32,518 nucleotides of DNA, from NCBI GenBank assembly GCA_021799485.1, contig JAJZAK010000028.1, positions 1-32,518 on the forward strand, in the 5' to 3' direction. Of this stretch, positions 12,728 to 21,818 are shown piece by piece. The stretch comes from a bacterium (GTDB lineage Bacteria > Elusimicrobiota > Elusimicrobia > UBA1565 > UBA9628). The notes below the pieces were generated by a model. It searched no databases. It was not told the origin of the DNA and was given only the letters and a program-made list of their open reading frames with translations. How positions within the stretch are numbered: position 1 is the stretch's first letter; every line of letters begins with the position of its first letter. The translations under genes were made by a program, and so were the position numbers.

Positions 12728-14821
12728 CTACTCTTTGCGGAGCACGATCCACTGCCGGGCGAAGGCCGCGACGCTCTCCCGGTAGCGCTTGTAGGCCGCG
12801 TAGTCGGACGCCGGAAGCTCGACCGCCTCGCGCGTCATATCCTCCCTGAAGCCGAGCCGGAGGGGCGAAACCGCGTAGGAGGCCCGATAGGAAGAGCCGG
12901 GACCCCGGATATCGACGGGCGGCGGCGAGAAGGCGACGGCATAGCCCCGCGGCAAGGCAACGGCATCTTCCCGCTCCTCGTGGCCGCGCGCGAACCAGAA
13001 AAGCGGCAGCGTCCGCGCGGGGGCTCCCACATCGCCGGCTCCGCGCTGAGTCCAGGGCAGGCGGAAGGCCATGTAGCGTCCGACCGCGAGCGCGTAGCTC
13101 TTGACGCCGTAGGAGACGCGGACCCGGACGCCGCGGGTCAGGTCCTCGAGATTCTCAAGCGCGTAGGACGCGAGCCGCGCCCCGGGGTGGATGTCGTGGA
13201 CGAACTCCTCGAAATAGCGGTCGATCTCCTCTTTCGTCATGTCCTTGAGGCCCCGCCAGGAGGCGGCCTCGGCGCCGAGCGGCAGGAGCGTCACGTCCGC
13301 ATGAAGATTTCCCGAGGCGTCAAGCGCGTACCGAGCCTCCTGCCGCGCGCCCTCGCTTGCGGCGGGAAGAAGCGGCGTCTCGACGATCTTCCCCTTTTCC
13401 CGGCCCGCCACGACGAGGCCATGGACTCCCTGAAGAGAGCCCGGAAGGTCGAGCCATCCCCAGACGTCGTCTCCCGGCGCGATGAAAACCCGGCGGCCGC
13501 CGAGATCAACCAGCACGGCCGCGGCGGAAAGCTGGCGCAGGCTTGGCAGCGCCGGCTCGAAGGGCCCCGAGCCCTTGTCCTTCACATAAACGAACTCGGG
13601 GTCGAGCCCCGCGATCTTGAGCATGACATAGAACAGGAACGGCTTGTCGAGGCCGTTGCCCAGCCTCGCGTTGAAGACCTCGTCGGCGGGCTTCGGAACA
13701 TAGGAATAATCCGGCATCGGGACGCCCTGATACTTGACCTCGCGGCCCAGCCACTGATAGATCGCCTTGACGACATCCTCCGGGCTCTTGGCGGAGGCGG
13801 CGATCTCGCGGGTCTTGGCCTTAAGCTCCGGGCCCGCCCGCGCGCGGCGGCCGATGAGACGGGAGAGACGGGAGGCGATCCTTGTCCATGAATCGGGCGG
13901 CGCGTAAAAGACGGCCGGCGCCAGCCTTGAGAGCGGCGGCATCTGATTTTCCGGCCGGAAGGAAGGCTGGTCGCGCATCTCCCAGACAAGGCGCGTCGAG
14001 CCGTCCTTGAGGCGGCGCCTTCGAGGCAATCCGGAGGGCATCCTGTAGGCGGCGTAGCGGATGGAGAACCCCCGCGGCACGTCGAGGGTCAGCCGGGTTT
14101 CGACCGAGGGTTCCATGCCGCGAAAGGACATGGCCCCGAAGGCCGGATACGTCGAGACGGCGACGACGGTTCCCATGTCAAAGCGGTAGTCGATAAGAGA
14201 GCCCATGTTGACGTTGGGAATCGCGAATTTCAGGCTCTTGAGCCGGTCGTAGGCGGGAGCGCCCGCGAACTCCGAGCCGCGCTCAATGGAGGTGTCGTCG
14301 AGATAGGAGACAAGGCCCGACGTGACGGAGCGGGCGTAATCGACGAAAGCTTTTTGGATGCCGTCGAGATAATAGAGCTTCGGGTTGGAGGCCCGGTCCT
14401 TCGCCCGCTCGCGAAGAATGGCCTCAACTCGGCGTTGCGAACAGCGAAGCGTCCTATCGCGGCGAAATTGACAGCGCCTTTCATCGAGGATCTTGACGTA
14501 GCCGTCGTCCGGATAATTCTCCGGGAGATAAGGAGAGGCCAAGGCCTTTTTCAAGACAGGGTCTTGAATCCGGCCCGGAGAGCTCTCTCCGGGGATGTCG
14601 AAAACCTTGACGAACTTGATCTTGAGGACGGCGGAGCGGGGATAGTCCCGGAGCCGGCCTTCCTCCTCGAAGGTGACCTTTGACGCGTCCATGCGGACCA
14701 GGCGGCCCGTGATCTCGTTGCCGGCGTTGAGGAATAGGATGTCGGCGCGCGTCGGCGCGGCAAGGGCGAGAATAATCCCCGGCGCCATGCCGGCGAAAGC
14801 CGCCATCCAATTTCGAGTCAT
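12728..14821 (-). CDS. exported DUF3857/transglutaminase-like pseudoenzyme
   Basis: The 697-residue protein has a signal peptide (MAAFAGMAPGIILALAAPTRA), a DUF3857-like beta domain, a transglutaminase-like core (~residues 340-450) and a C-terminal beta region. It is a paralogue of the upstream gene with almost the same length. The catalytic triad is gone: the Cys position is G390 (GNGLDK), the His position A433 and the Asp position A448 (VFIAPG). It therefore cannot work as a Cys protease or transglutaminase and is probably a structural or regulatory partner. I use the ATG at 14821, which overlaps the upstream stop (ATGA); the frame open further upstream lies inside the neighbouring gene. It should act in the periplasm. 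Confidence 0.8.
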   Translation of the reverse strand: MTRNWMAAFAGMAPGIILALAAPTRADILFLNAGNEITGRLVRMDASKVTFEEEGRLRDYPRSAVLKIKFVKVFDIPGESSPGRIQDPVLKKALASPYLPENYPDDGYVKILDERRCQFRRDRTLRCSQRRVEAILRERAKDRASNPKLYYLDGIQKAFVDYARSVTSGLVSYLDDTSIERGSEFAGAPAYDRLKSLKFAIPNVNMGSLIDYRFDMGTVVAVSTYPAFGAMSFRGMEPSVETRLTLDVPRGFSIRYAAYRMPSGLPRRRRLKDGSTRLVWEMRDQPSFRPENQMPPLSRLAPAVFYAPPDSWTRIASRLSRLIGRRARAGPELKAKTREIAASAKSPEDVVKAIYQWLGREVKYQGVPMPDYSYVPKPADEVFNARLGNGLDKPFLFYVMLKIAGLDPEFVYVKDKGSGPFEPALPSLRQLSAAAVLVDLGGRRVFIAPGDDVWGWLDLPGSLQGVHGLVVAGREKGKIVETPLLPAASEGARQEARYALDASGNLHADVTLLPLGAEAASWRGLKDMTKEEIDRYFEEFVHDIHPGARLASYALENLEDLTRGVRVRVSYGVKSYALAVGRYMAFRLPWTQRGAGDVGAPARTLPLFWFARGHEEREDAVALPRGYAVAFSPPPVDIRGPGSSYRASYAVSPLRLGFREDMTREAVELPASDYAAYKRYRESVAAFARQWIVLRKE

Positions 14822-16908
14822 TTTCCGTCCGCCTGCAGAAAAATACGGTCCTTCGTGATCCGGGAAACGCGGTCGAGGAACTTCTTGTGTTCCGCATAGT
14901 CCGAGACGGGAATGACGCGCGCGGGGCGCCGGAAGTCCGACTCGCAGACGAAGGCGGCCCGTTGCTGACGGCATTCCTGCGCGAAACGCTCTCCCAAAGG
15001 CCCCCGGAGCTTGACCGGCGGCGGAAGCGCCGCGATCTTCCACCCGGCGGGCAGAGACACGAGCCAGCGATAGCGCTTTTCCTCGGAAGTCGGATAAACC
15101 ACGGCATAGCGGCGCGTCGGGAGGGCGGCCTCCGGAAAGTCCCGTTCATCATCCGGCAGCGCGAGGAGCCAGATGTCTCCCGAGCGGACGGCATAGCTTC
15201 TCAACTGGAAGACAAGCGAGATCGTCAGCGGCAGCGCGATATTGTCCGCATGCCCGATCCGCCAGCGACGAAGGCTGGAGTCCGGGCTCAAGGCGTTGAC
15301 CCAGTCCTCGAACGACCTCTCCTGCTCGTTGCGCTTGAGGGACTTGTAGTAGCGGCGAAGCCCCGCCTCTGCGGCGCCGGTGTAGCGCGCCGAGAACAGG
15401 ACCGACGCGCCGCCGCCGGTCGAGAGCGCGATCGCGAAGTCATAGGAGCTCTCATTCTCCCGGGGGCGCGGCACGGGGACGGGGACGACCTTGCGCGGGA
15501 ATATCGCCAAGGTCTTGGCGCCCTGGTCCATGGCGGGAAAGGAGGGGAAACGATCATCGTAGCCCGTCGAGTCCAGGAAGATTTTCCGCCCTCCGAGATC
15601 GAGCCGCGTGATCGCGTGCTCAAACCAAATGCTGGGGACCTTGAAGTCCACGAAATCCGAGCCGTTCGTGCTGAGAAGGACGGGCGTCGAGCGGATGCCG
15701 GCCGCCTTGAGCATCGCCGTGAAAAGAAGGGCCTTGTCGATGCAGCAGCCGTAACGTCTTTTCCACGTCAGATTGGCGTCGTAGCCGCCCCAACCCGAGG
15801 CGACCCCCATCTTCACCGCGATATAGCGAATCTCGCGCTGGATATAGTGGTAGATCTTGGCGGCCTTTCCCTCGGGCGTCGCGCAGCCCCGGACGAGATT
15901 TCGCGTAAAGGCCGCGAGCTCAGGCCCCGGCTTGGTTCGTTCCTCATACATGGGTCCAAGCCAATCATAGATGCGGTTCCAGCTCTTGAATAGAGCGGCC
16001 TCGACGTTCGGAGCATAGTCGAAGTAAGGGGGCATCGCGGGCTCGGAAACGATGGGGGGGACATCACGAAGCGTCCAAACATAGCGCCGTTCGCCCGCGC
16101 CCGTGGAAATCACGGGATCGGCCGCTCGGGAAAAGGGCCCCTTGAAGTTCCGCGCGGCGTAATAAAGCCTCTGGGAAGCGGGGATGGAAATCGCCAGGCG
16201 CGAAATGGCGATGGGCTGCTCGGCTTGAAATCCGTCGGAGGGGAAAAAGAAGTCCTTGCGGAAAGGATTATAGGTCTCGACCTCCGTTTCCCACTCGACG
16301 ATCGAGCCCGGCTCGAGCTCGGGGAGGGCGTAGCTGAGGCGGCGCTCTTCGGTGAAAAAAAGAGTCCCTGCCTGCGGCGAGAGAGTCTTGATGCGGGATC
16401 GTTCCAGGGGAAAGGACCGCCCATCGGGGTGGTAGACCGTCGCCTGGACGATCCGCGCTCGCGACCGGCCTTCCTCAAATTCCGCCGTGACCTGCCCCCA
16501 AGAGCCCCTCAAGCCTTCCTTAAGGACTTGGCCTATGAAATGGTTGCGCTCGGTCCACGCGCCGTCCTCGCGCAATCGGTAATCGTCGTCGCTCAGGAGG
16601 ATGAGGCCGTCCATGCCCGGATAGATTTTGCCCAGGGCGGCGGCTTTCTTAAAGAGCTTCCGCCAACGGCCGGAGACAGCGCCCGGAGCCGCCGGCGAGG
16701 AGGGGCCGCCGCGCTTGATCGCCATCTGGACTTCGCGCACGCTCGAACGAGGAAGGGTCCGTCCGTCATCTAGAACGACCGTGGCGCTGTCGATGGAGAG
16801 GACCCCAGCAGCAATCGTCTGTCCCGAGCGCAAATCCACGCCCTGGGGCGACGCGGGGGAGGCGAGCCCGCAGAGGAGCGCGGCTAAAAGGGAACCGGAT
16901 CGGCCCAT
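14818..16908 (-). CDS. exported DUF3857/transglutaminase-like protein, triad intact
   Basis: A signal peptide (MGRSGSLLAALLCGLASPASPQ) supports the ATG at 16908; earlier in-frame codons lack this character. A DUF3857-like domain covers ~residues 100-300. A transglutaminase-like core follows with C389 in YGCCIDKALLF, H431 in FEHAITRLDLGG and D446 in FLDSTG, so the papain-like triad is complete. A beta-rich C-terminus follows. The family is exported and probably acts on envelope peptides; the substrate is unknown. The 696-residue length nearly equals that of the downstream inactive paralogue, with which it overlaps by 4 nt. It is divergent from the alcohol dehydrogenase gene. Confidence 0.85.
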   Translation of the reverse strand: MGRSGSLLAALLCGLASPASPQGVDLRSGQTIAAGVLSIDSATVVLDDGRTLPRSSVREVQMAIKRGGPSSPAAPGAVSGRWRKLFKKAAALGKIYPGMDGLILLSDDDYRLREDGAWTERNHFIGQVLKEGLRGSWGQVTAEFEEGRSRARIVQATVYHPDGRSFPLERSRIKTLSPQAGTLFFTEERRLSYALPELEPGSIVEWETEVETYNPFRKDFFFPSDGFQAEQPIAISRLAISIPASQRLYYAARNFKGPFSRAADPVISTGAGERRYVWTLRDVPPIVSEPAMPPYFDYAPNVEAALFKSWNRIYDWLGPMYEERTKPGPELAAFTRNLVRGCATPEGKAAKIYHYIQREIRYIAVKMGVASGWGGYDANLTWKRRYGCCIDKALLFTAMLKAAGIRSTPVLLSTNGSDFVDFKVPSIWFEHAITRLDLGGRKIFLDSTGYDDRFPSFPAMDQGAKTLAIFPRKVVPVPVPRPRENESSYDFAIALSTGGGASVLFSARYTGAAEAGLRRYYKSLKRNEQERSFEDWVNALSPDSSLRRWRIGHADNIALPLTISLVFQLRSYAVRSGDIWLLALPDDERDFPEAALPTRRYAVVYPTSEEKRYRWLVSLPAGWKIAALPPPVKLRGPLGERFAQECRQQRAAFVCESDFRRPARVIPVSDYAEHKKFLDRVSRITKDRIFLQADGK

Positions 16909-16917
16909 GACGGCTAC

Positions 16918-16923
16918 ATTACA
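16918..16923 (-). promoter_or_regulatory. -10-like box 9 nt before the transglutaminase-like start
   Basis: TGTAAT on the minus strand ends 9 nt before the ATG at 16908, and no Shine-Dalgarno is present. If it is the -10 element, the transcript would start within a few bases of the start codon. Confidence 0.35.
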
Positions 16924-17021
16924 AAAGCCGGGGTCAGGTCTCAACATCCAACAAATCGCCAAACGCTCGCCAGATGCCCGCAGCGGAAGCATCGGATGAT
17001 CGCGCCGAATATGTAGAATGT

Positions 17022-17027
17022 TAAAAT
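17022..17027 (+). promoter_or_regulatory. -10-like box before the alcohol dehydrogenase gene
   Basis: TAAAAT at 17022-17027 ends 9 nt before the ATG at 17037; a second TAGAAT lies at 17014-17019. No Shine-Dalgarno is visible, which fits a leaderless or very short-leader mRNA. Confidence 0.4.
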
Positions 17028-17036
17028 CTGATTCAC

Positions 17037-18089
17037 ATGACTGAATGCATCGGCTACGCGGCCAAGAGCGCAAGCTCCCTTCTGGGGCCTTTCCGGTTCG
17101 AGCGGCGCGATGCCGGCGACAAGGACGTCCGCATCGAGATCGCCTTTTGCGGCATCTGCCACTCCGACCTCCACATGGCCCGAAATGAATGGACCAATAC
17201 TCCGACGACCTATCCTCTCGTTCCGGGCCACGAAATCGCCGGGCGCGTCATCGCGGTCGGGAAAAGGGTCCGGAAATTCAAGGTCGGCGACCTGGCGGGA
17301 GTGGGATGCTTGGTGGATTCCTGCCGCCGATGCGAGAACTGCCGCAAGAAACTCGATCAATTCTGCCGACTCTCCCCGACCTTTACCTATAACAGCGTCG
17401 GCAAGGACGGCAAGCCCACCTACGGCGGCTACTCCTCCCATATCGTCGTGGACGAGGACTTCGCGCTCAAAATCGCCCCCGGACTCCCGCTCGATCGCGT
17501 AGCGCCCCTTCTCTGCGCGGGGATCACGACCTACTCGCCCCTCAAGCGCTTCGGCGCCGGCAAGGGCTCGCGCGTCGGAGTCCTTGGGCTCGGGGGCCTG
17601 GGGCACATGGCGGTCAAGATCGCCGCCGCGATGGGCGCCGAGGTGACGGTTTTAAGCGGTTCGAAATCAAAGGCGGCGGACGCCAAGCGCCTGGGGGCGC
17701 ACGAGTTCGCGCTCACCACGGATGAACCCGCCTGCCAGCGCCTCGCGGGGCGCTTCGACTTGATCGTCGACACCGTGTCGGCCAAGCACGGTCTCGATTT
17801 TTTCCTTGGCATGCTGGGCATCGACGGGACGCTGGCGCTCGTCGGCGTCTCGCCGAAGCCGCTTGAATTTTCCGCCTTTTCGATCATTGGCGGGAGAAGA
17901 AGGCTCGCGGGCTCCTTGATCGGCGGGCTCGCGGAAACCCAGGAGATGCTGGATTTCTGCGCCAAGAAGAAGATCTTGGCGGACGTCGAGACGATCGGCG
18001 TCCGGGACATCAACGCCGCCTACGAGCGCTTGATCAAGGGAGACGTGCGTTTCCGTTTTTCGATCGACCTCAAAACTCTCCGCTCGTGA
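17037..18089 (+). CDS. zinc-dependent alcohol dehydrogenase (YahK/CAD-like aldehyde reductase)
   Basis: This is a medium-chain dehydrogenase of 350 residues. The catalytic zinc site is C41 in GICHSDLH, H65/E66 in GHEIAG and C160 in LLCAGITTY. The structural zinc site is C96, C99, C102 and C110. The Rossmann motif is GLGGLGH (residues ~184-190), and the following SGSKSK suggests NADP(H). The layout matches the cinnamyl-alcohol-dehydrogenase/YahK branch, which reduces a broad range of aldehydes to alcohols in the cytosol. It is followed 15 nt later by a GT2 gene, although a functional link is not obvious. Confidence 0.9.
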   Translation: MTECIGYAAKSASSLLGPFRFERRDAGDKDVRIEIAFCGICHSDLHMARNEWTNTPTTYPLVPGHEIAGRVIAVGKRVRKFKVGDLAGVGCLVDSCRRCENCRKKLDQFCRLSPTFTYNSVGKDGKPTYGGYSSHIVVDEDFALKIAPGLPLDRVAPLLCAGITTYSPLKRFGAGKGSRVGVLGLGGLGHMAVKIAAAMGAEVTVLSGSKSKAADAKRLGAHEFALTTDEPACQRLAGRFDLIVDTVSAKHGLDFFLGMLGIDGTLALVGVSPKPLEFSAFSIIGGRRRLAGSLIGGLAETQEMLDFCAKKKILADVETIGVRDINAAYERLIKGDVRFRFSIDLKTLRS

Positions 18090-18104
18090 GTTCCTGAACC
18101 GTTC

Positions 18105-18779
18105 ATGGACGCTCCCGATCTGAGCGTCGTCCTGCCTACGATCGACGAAGCCCCCAACCTGCGCCTCCTCTTTCCACGGCTGCGACGGACTCTCTCGAAA
18201 CTCGGCGTCTCAAGCGAGATACTCGTGATCGACGAGGGCTCGACGGACGGAACACCCGAGATCGCGCGGGAGGAGGGGGCTGTCGTCGTCGCGCAAAGCG
18301 AGCCCGGCTTCGGACGGGCGATCCGCCTTGGGATCGAAAAGGCCCGAGGCCGCCATATCATGACCATGGACGCCGACGGCTCCCATCCGCCCGAGGCCCT
18401 GGAGGATCTCTGGAAGGCGCGGGAGGGCTTCGATCTCGTGATCGGCTCGCGCTACATTCATGGCGGCTCCGTCGAGACCTCGCCCCTCCGGCATCTCCTG
18501 AGCCGGGTCCTTCATCTTTTCGACGCGGCGGCGCTTGGGCTCCCAGTGGCGGATGGATCGAGCGGCCTGCGGCTTTACCGCGCGGCGGCCGTCAAGGCTC
18601 TCGTCCTTCGATGCCGCAACGCGGCGATCCAAGAAGAGATCATCGTCAAGCTCCTCAAGAACGGCGGCCGACTGAGGGAAGTCCCCTTCCATTACGCGCC
18701 GCGGGCGGCGGGAAAGTCCAAGGTCAGGATCCTGGACTCGCTCGCGTCCTATCTCCGGATGCTCGCGCGCCGCGGGTGA
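18105..18779 (+). CDS. GT2 glycosyltransferase, dolichol-phosphate-mannose-synthase type
   Basis: The 224-residue GT-A protein begins DLSVVLPTIDEAPNL and has LVIDEGSTDGT, the metal-binding MDADGSHPPE and GSRYIHGGSV, which are landmarks of the DPM1-like branch. No membrane helices are present. Such enzymes transfer a sugar from a nucleotide donor to a polyprenyl phosphate at the cytosolic membrane face. This would supply the GT-C enzyme encoded nearby. It lacks a Shine-Dalgarno and lies close behind the dehydrogenase. Its last 56 nt overlap the end of the convergent GT2 gene. Confidence 0.85.
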   Translation: MDAPDLSVVLPTIDEAPNLRLLFPRLRRTLSKLGVSSEILVIDEGSTDGTPEIAREEGAVVVAQSEPGFGRAIRLGIEKARGRHIMTMDADGSHPPEALEDLWKAREGFDLVIGSRYIHGGSVETSPLRHLLSRVLHLFDAAALGLPVADGSSGLRLYRAAAVKALVLRCRNAAIQEEIIVKLLKNGGRLREVPFHYAPRAAGKSKVRILDSLASYLRMLARRG

Positions 18780-19500
18780 GGACCCTTGCGGCCCCTAGGT
18801 TCGGGAAGAGGCATGTCCTCGCAATCGTTCCGAGAGAGGCCAACCCGTCGCGCCAGCCGATCTTCTTGCCCTCGGCGTATCCGCGGCCGCGGTAGCTGAC
18901 CGGCACCTCATAGATCGGAACGCCGAGCCTGGCCAGCTTGATCGTCACCTCGGGCTCGAAGCCGAACCTGTCCGACGAGAGCGGCAGGGCGCGAATGAGA
19001 TCGCCCCGAAAGACCTTGTAGCCGGTCCAAACGTCCGTCAAGTTCAAGTTCGACACGGCGTTTACGAGCATGGTCAGGATCTTGTTGGCGACGAAATGCC
19101 AGAAAAGGAGAACGCGGTGCCGTCCGCCGCCCAGGAAGCGGGAGCCGAAGACGGCGTCCGCCTCGCCGTCGACGATCGGACCCAAGATCACCGGGTAATC
19201 GCGAGGGTCGTATTCAAGATCCGCGTCCTGGATGATCACGATGTCCCCCGTCGAGGCGGCGAAGCCGGCGCGCAGGGCCGACCCTTTTCCCTCGTTGCCG
19301 TCCTGGAGGATCAGCCGGATCGAGGGACGCCCCGCGGGGCGGGAGGCGATGAGACGATCAAGGATGGCGCGCGTGCCGTCGGTCGAGCCGTCGTCGACCA
19401 CAAGGATCTCGTCCGGCTCCGGGCGTTCGAGAACCCGCCGGAGGGATTCCTCGATCATCCGGCATTCGTTATAGACCGGCATCACGACCGAAACTCTCAT
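18724..19500 (-). CDS. GT2 glycosyltransferase
   Basis: This GT-A family 2 protein of 258 residues has VSVVMPVYNE, LVVDDGSTDGT, IQDADLEYDP (DxD metal motif) and a VWTGYKVFR segment. It has no clear membrane helices. Such proteins resemble polyprenyl-phosphate glycosyltransferases. I use the ATG at 19500; a GTG at 19509 is possible, but GAAGAAG sits 8 nt before the ATG. It is a paralogue of the gene just upstream and probably lies in one operon with it and the radical SAM gene. Its 3' end overlaps the convergent GT2 gene, a tail-to-tail overlap of 56 nt. Confidence 0.85.
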   Translation of the reverse strand: MRVSVVMPVYNECRMIEESLRRVLERPEPDEILVVDDGSTDGTRAILDRLIASRPAGRPSIRLILQDGNEGKGSALRAGFAASTGDIVIIQDADLEYDPRDYPVILGPIVDGEADAVFGSRFLGGGRHRVLLFWHFVANKILTMLVNAVSNLNLTDVWTGYKVFRGDLIRALPLSSDRFGFEPEVTIKLARLGVPIYEVPVSYRGRGYAEGKKIGWRDGLASLGTIARTCLFPNLGAARVLTRGARASGDRTRASPGS

Positions 19501-19516
19501 CGCCGGCACTTCTTCA

Positions 19517-20236
19517 TTAGAACCGGCGCCATCGCCAGCGGGCGATCGTCCAGAGCATCTTCGCGCCGTGGTGCCATCGGATTTTCTTGCCCTGTTCGTA
19601 GCTTCTGGGATGGTACCGGATCGGAATCTCCGCCATCCGCAGGCCGCGGCGCAGGAGCTTGCAGACTAGCTCATTGTCGAACTCAAATCCCGCGGCCTCG
19701 ATGGGTCCGGCCCGCCGCAGGGCCTCTCGGCTGAAGGCCTTGTAGGCCCCCTCGTAGTCGGTGGCGGACTGCCCGTAGAGCAGGTTCGTCAAGCGGATGA
19801 TGAGGATGTTGCCGAGGTAATGGGTGAAGAGGGGCGAACGACGCTCCCCCAGGAAAAAAGTCGGCTTTTCGTAAAGAAAGCGGGAACCCATGACGAAATC
19901 CGCGCGCCCATCGAGGATGGGAGCTATCACGGCCGGGTGGTCCGCGGGGTCGTATTCCATATCCGCGTCCTGGATCAGAAGGATATCCCCCTGGGCGGCC
20001 TCGAATCCCGCGCGCACCGCGGCGCCCTTGCCACCGTTGCGCTCCAGCAGGACGATCCTCACTCCATCGGCCGCGCTCAGGACCTCGCGCGTCCGGTCCG
20101 TGGAGCCGTCGTCGACGACGATGATTTCCCGGTCGACGCCCTTGATGGCGACGTCCTGGACGCGGCGGATGACGGCTAGAATCGTCGCCTCCTCGTTGAA
20201 GCAGGGGATGATGACCGACAGCCTGGGCCGGCTCAC
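19517..20236 (-). CDS. GT2 glycosyltransferase
   Basis: The 239-residue GT-A protein has LSVIIPCFNEEATI, IVVDDGSTDRT, IQDADMEYDP and GSRFLYEKPTFF. It is paralogous to the next gene in the operon (shared EGKK or EQGKK tail region and DYEGAYKAF or DVWTGYKVF). It probably modifies a lipid-linked sugar. The start is GTG at 20236, overlapping the stop of the radical SAM gene (GTGA), so translation is coupled. No Shine-Dalgarno is visible. Confidence 0.85.
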   Translation of the reverse strand: MSRPRLSVIIPCFNEEATILAVIRRVQDVAIKGVDREIIVVDDGSTDRTREVLSAADGVRIVLLERNGGKGAAVRAGFEAAQGDILLIQDADMEYDPADHPAVIAPILDGRADFVMGSRFLYEKPTFFLGERRSPLFTHYLGNILIIRLTNLLYGQSATDYEGAYKAFSREALRRAGPIEAAGFEFDNELVCKLLRRGLRMAEIPIRYHPRSYEQGKKIRWHHGAKMLWTIARWRWRRF

Positions 20237-21756
20237 CGGGAGTTGGATTCCCCGATCGCCTCCGGCGCCCCCGTCCTTCCGAGGATGAAGCGGGGGAGGG
20301 CGCCCGGCTGCCCCATGGAATGCTCGAAGCGAACCGCCGCGCGGGAGGGGTTGAAGGGGATTTTCAGGCCGCTCCGGACCTCCCGCTCCACCTCGTCGCG
20401 AAGAGCCACGAGGCGTTCCTCGCTCAAATAGTCCGTATGGACGTAGGACTGGTAGCCCCCGTCGGGGTCGCCCTTGTAGTACTCGGCGACTTCCGTGTAA
20501 TCGACCTCACGCGAAAACAGCCTGTCACCCGTCTTCTCGAAGGTGTACACCCACAGGCCGGGCGTCCCAGGCTCCGGAACCGCGCGGTCATAGTAGGGGG
20601 TTCCCGGATACGTCGTGATGATCGTGAGGTCGAAGTCATCCGGCCTAGCGGCCATCAGCCAATCGCGGGTCTCACGGACGGTCTCCTCGGACTCCCCAGG
20701 GTGGCCGATAGACATGAGAGCCTTCACCTTGAGCCCGTGGCGCCGCGCCGTCTCGAGCGCGCGCGTGTTTTCCTCGCGCGTCGCCCGCTTGTTGATGTTC
20801 TGGAGGATGCGGGGGGAGCCCGACTCGAACCCCGTCAAGATCCAGCGGAAGCCCGCCTCGCGCATGGAGCGGGCCTGCTCGTCCGTGAAAAGCTGGGATT
20901 TGACGAAGCCCCGGAGGCGGAACTCAACGCCCAACTCTCGCTGAAGGGCCTTGATACCCTCCATCAGCTCGACCATTTTGAGGTTGACGTTAAGCTCGTC
21001 ATCGTAGAGCATAAAGCCGCGCACCCCGAGGTCGCGGTGCATCCGCCGCATCTCCTCGACGACGCTCGCCGTGGAACGCATGCGGACGCGCCGCAAGGAC
21101 GGGGATTCGCGGCCGCCGCAAAAACCACACTCAAACGGGCAGCCCAACTGGGCGATGAGAGAGAGGGCCCGCAGGCCGTCGATCTCGTAGCGGTAGCTTG
21201 CGACGTCGACCAAGTGCCGCGCCGGGAATGGGAGGACGTCGAGGCGCTCATTGCTCAAAAAGAGCGGCGAGCGCGGCTCGTCGGCGTCGATGAACGGCGG
21301 GGCATTCTCCTCCAGCGCGGCGAAGACCGCCTCTTCTCCGTCGCCGGCCACGAGCACGTCGAAGAGGCCGCGGAGCTTGTCGTAAGCCGCGGTGGCCCGC
21401 CCCGGAGCCCCGCGCGCCGCCTCTCGTTTGCGCGCGGCGTTGACCAAAGTGACGTGAGGTCCCCCGAGGACGAAACGGGACTCCGGGCGCCGGCCCCGCA
21501 TGGCCCGCAGGATTTTCGCCGCGGCGGGAAGCTGCGGCGTCGTGGCGGTGATCCCAAAGGCGACGGCCGGAGAGGAGGCCGCGTAAAGCGCGGCGACTTC
21601 CTCGAAGTTGGCGATGCCGGAGAGGTCAAGGAGATCCACCTGCCAACCCGCCTTTTCGAGTGCCGCCGCCACCTTGAGGACGCCCAGGCTCATGAAGACC
21701 CTTTCGTCGAGGAGAAAGACGGAGGGCGGTATGACGAGGCAGACCGTCTTTTTCAC
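20233..21756 (-). CDS. B12-binding-domain radical SAM protein
   Basis: The protein has an N-terminal Rossmann domain of the cobalamin-binding type (LGVLKVAAALEKAGWQVDLLD, FVLGGPHVTL) without a DxHxxG histidine, so any cobalamin would bind without His ligation. A radical SAM core follows with the 4Fe-4S motif C206-x3-C210-x2-C213 in GCPFECGFC. Numbering is from the GTG at 21756, which fits the family start (KKTVCLVIPPS); a GTG at 21786 would add ten residues. Class B members methylate or rearrange lipids, sugars and peptides. It heads an operon with two GT2 genes, so a modified glycan or lipid carrier is the likeliest target. This is inference; the substrate is unknown. Confidence 0.85.
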   Translation of the reverse strand: MKKTVCLVIPPSVFLLDERVFMSLGVLKVAAALEKAGWQVDLLDLSGIANFEEVAALYAASSPAVAFGITATTPQLPAAAKILRAMRGRRPESRFVLGGPHVTLVNAARKREAARGAPGRATAAYDKLRGLFDVLVAGDGEEAVFAALEENAPPFIDADEPRSPLFLSNERLDVLPFPARHLVDVASYRYEIDGLRALSLIAQLGCPFECGFCGGRESPSLRRVRMRSTASVVEEMRRMHRDLGVRGFMLYDDELNVNLKMVELMEGIKALQRELGVEFRLRGFVKSQLFTDEQARSMREAGFRWILTGFESGSPRILQNINKRATREENTRALETARRHGLKVKALMSIGHPGESEETVRETRDWLMAARPDDFDLTIITTYPGTPYYDRAVPEPGTPGLWVYTFEKTGDRLFSREVDYTEVAEYYKGDPDGGYQSYVHTDYLSEERLVALRDEVEREVRSGLKIPFNPSRAAVRFEHSMGQPGALPRFILGRTGAPEAIGESNSR

Positions 21757-21818
21757 GCCGTTGTCATATGGGGGAGGCAATTTCACATATTATCACATTA
21801 TGTTAGAGTCTATGATTC

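Noticed and set aside
12647-13891. 414-codon plus-strand open frame
   Set aside because: It is antisense to the transglutaminase-like gene and has a charged low-complexity composition.
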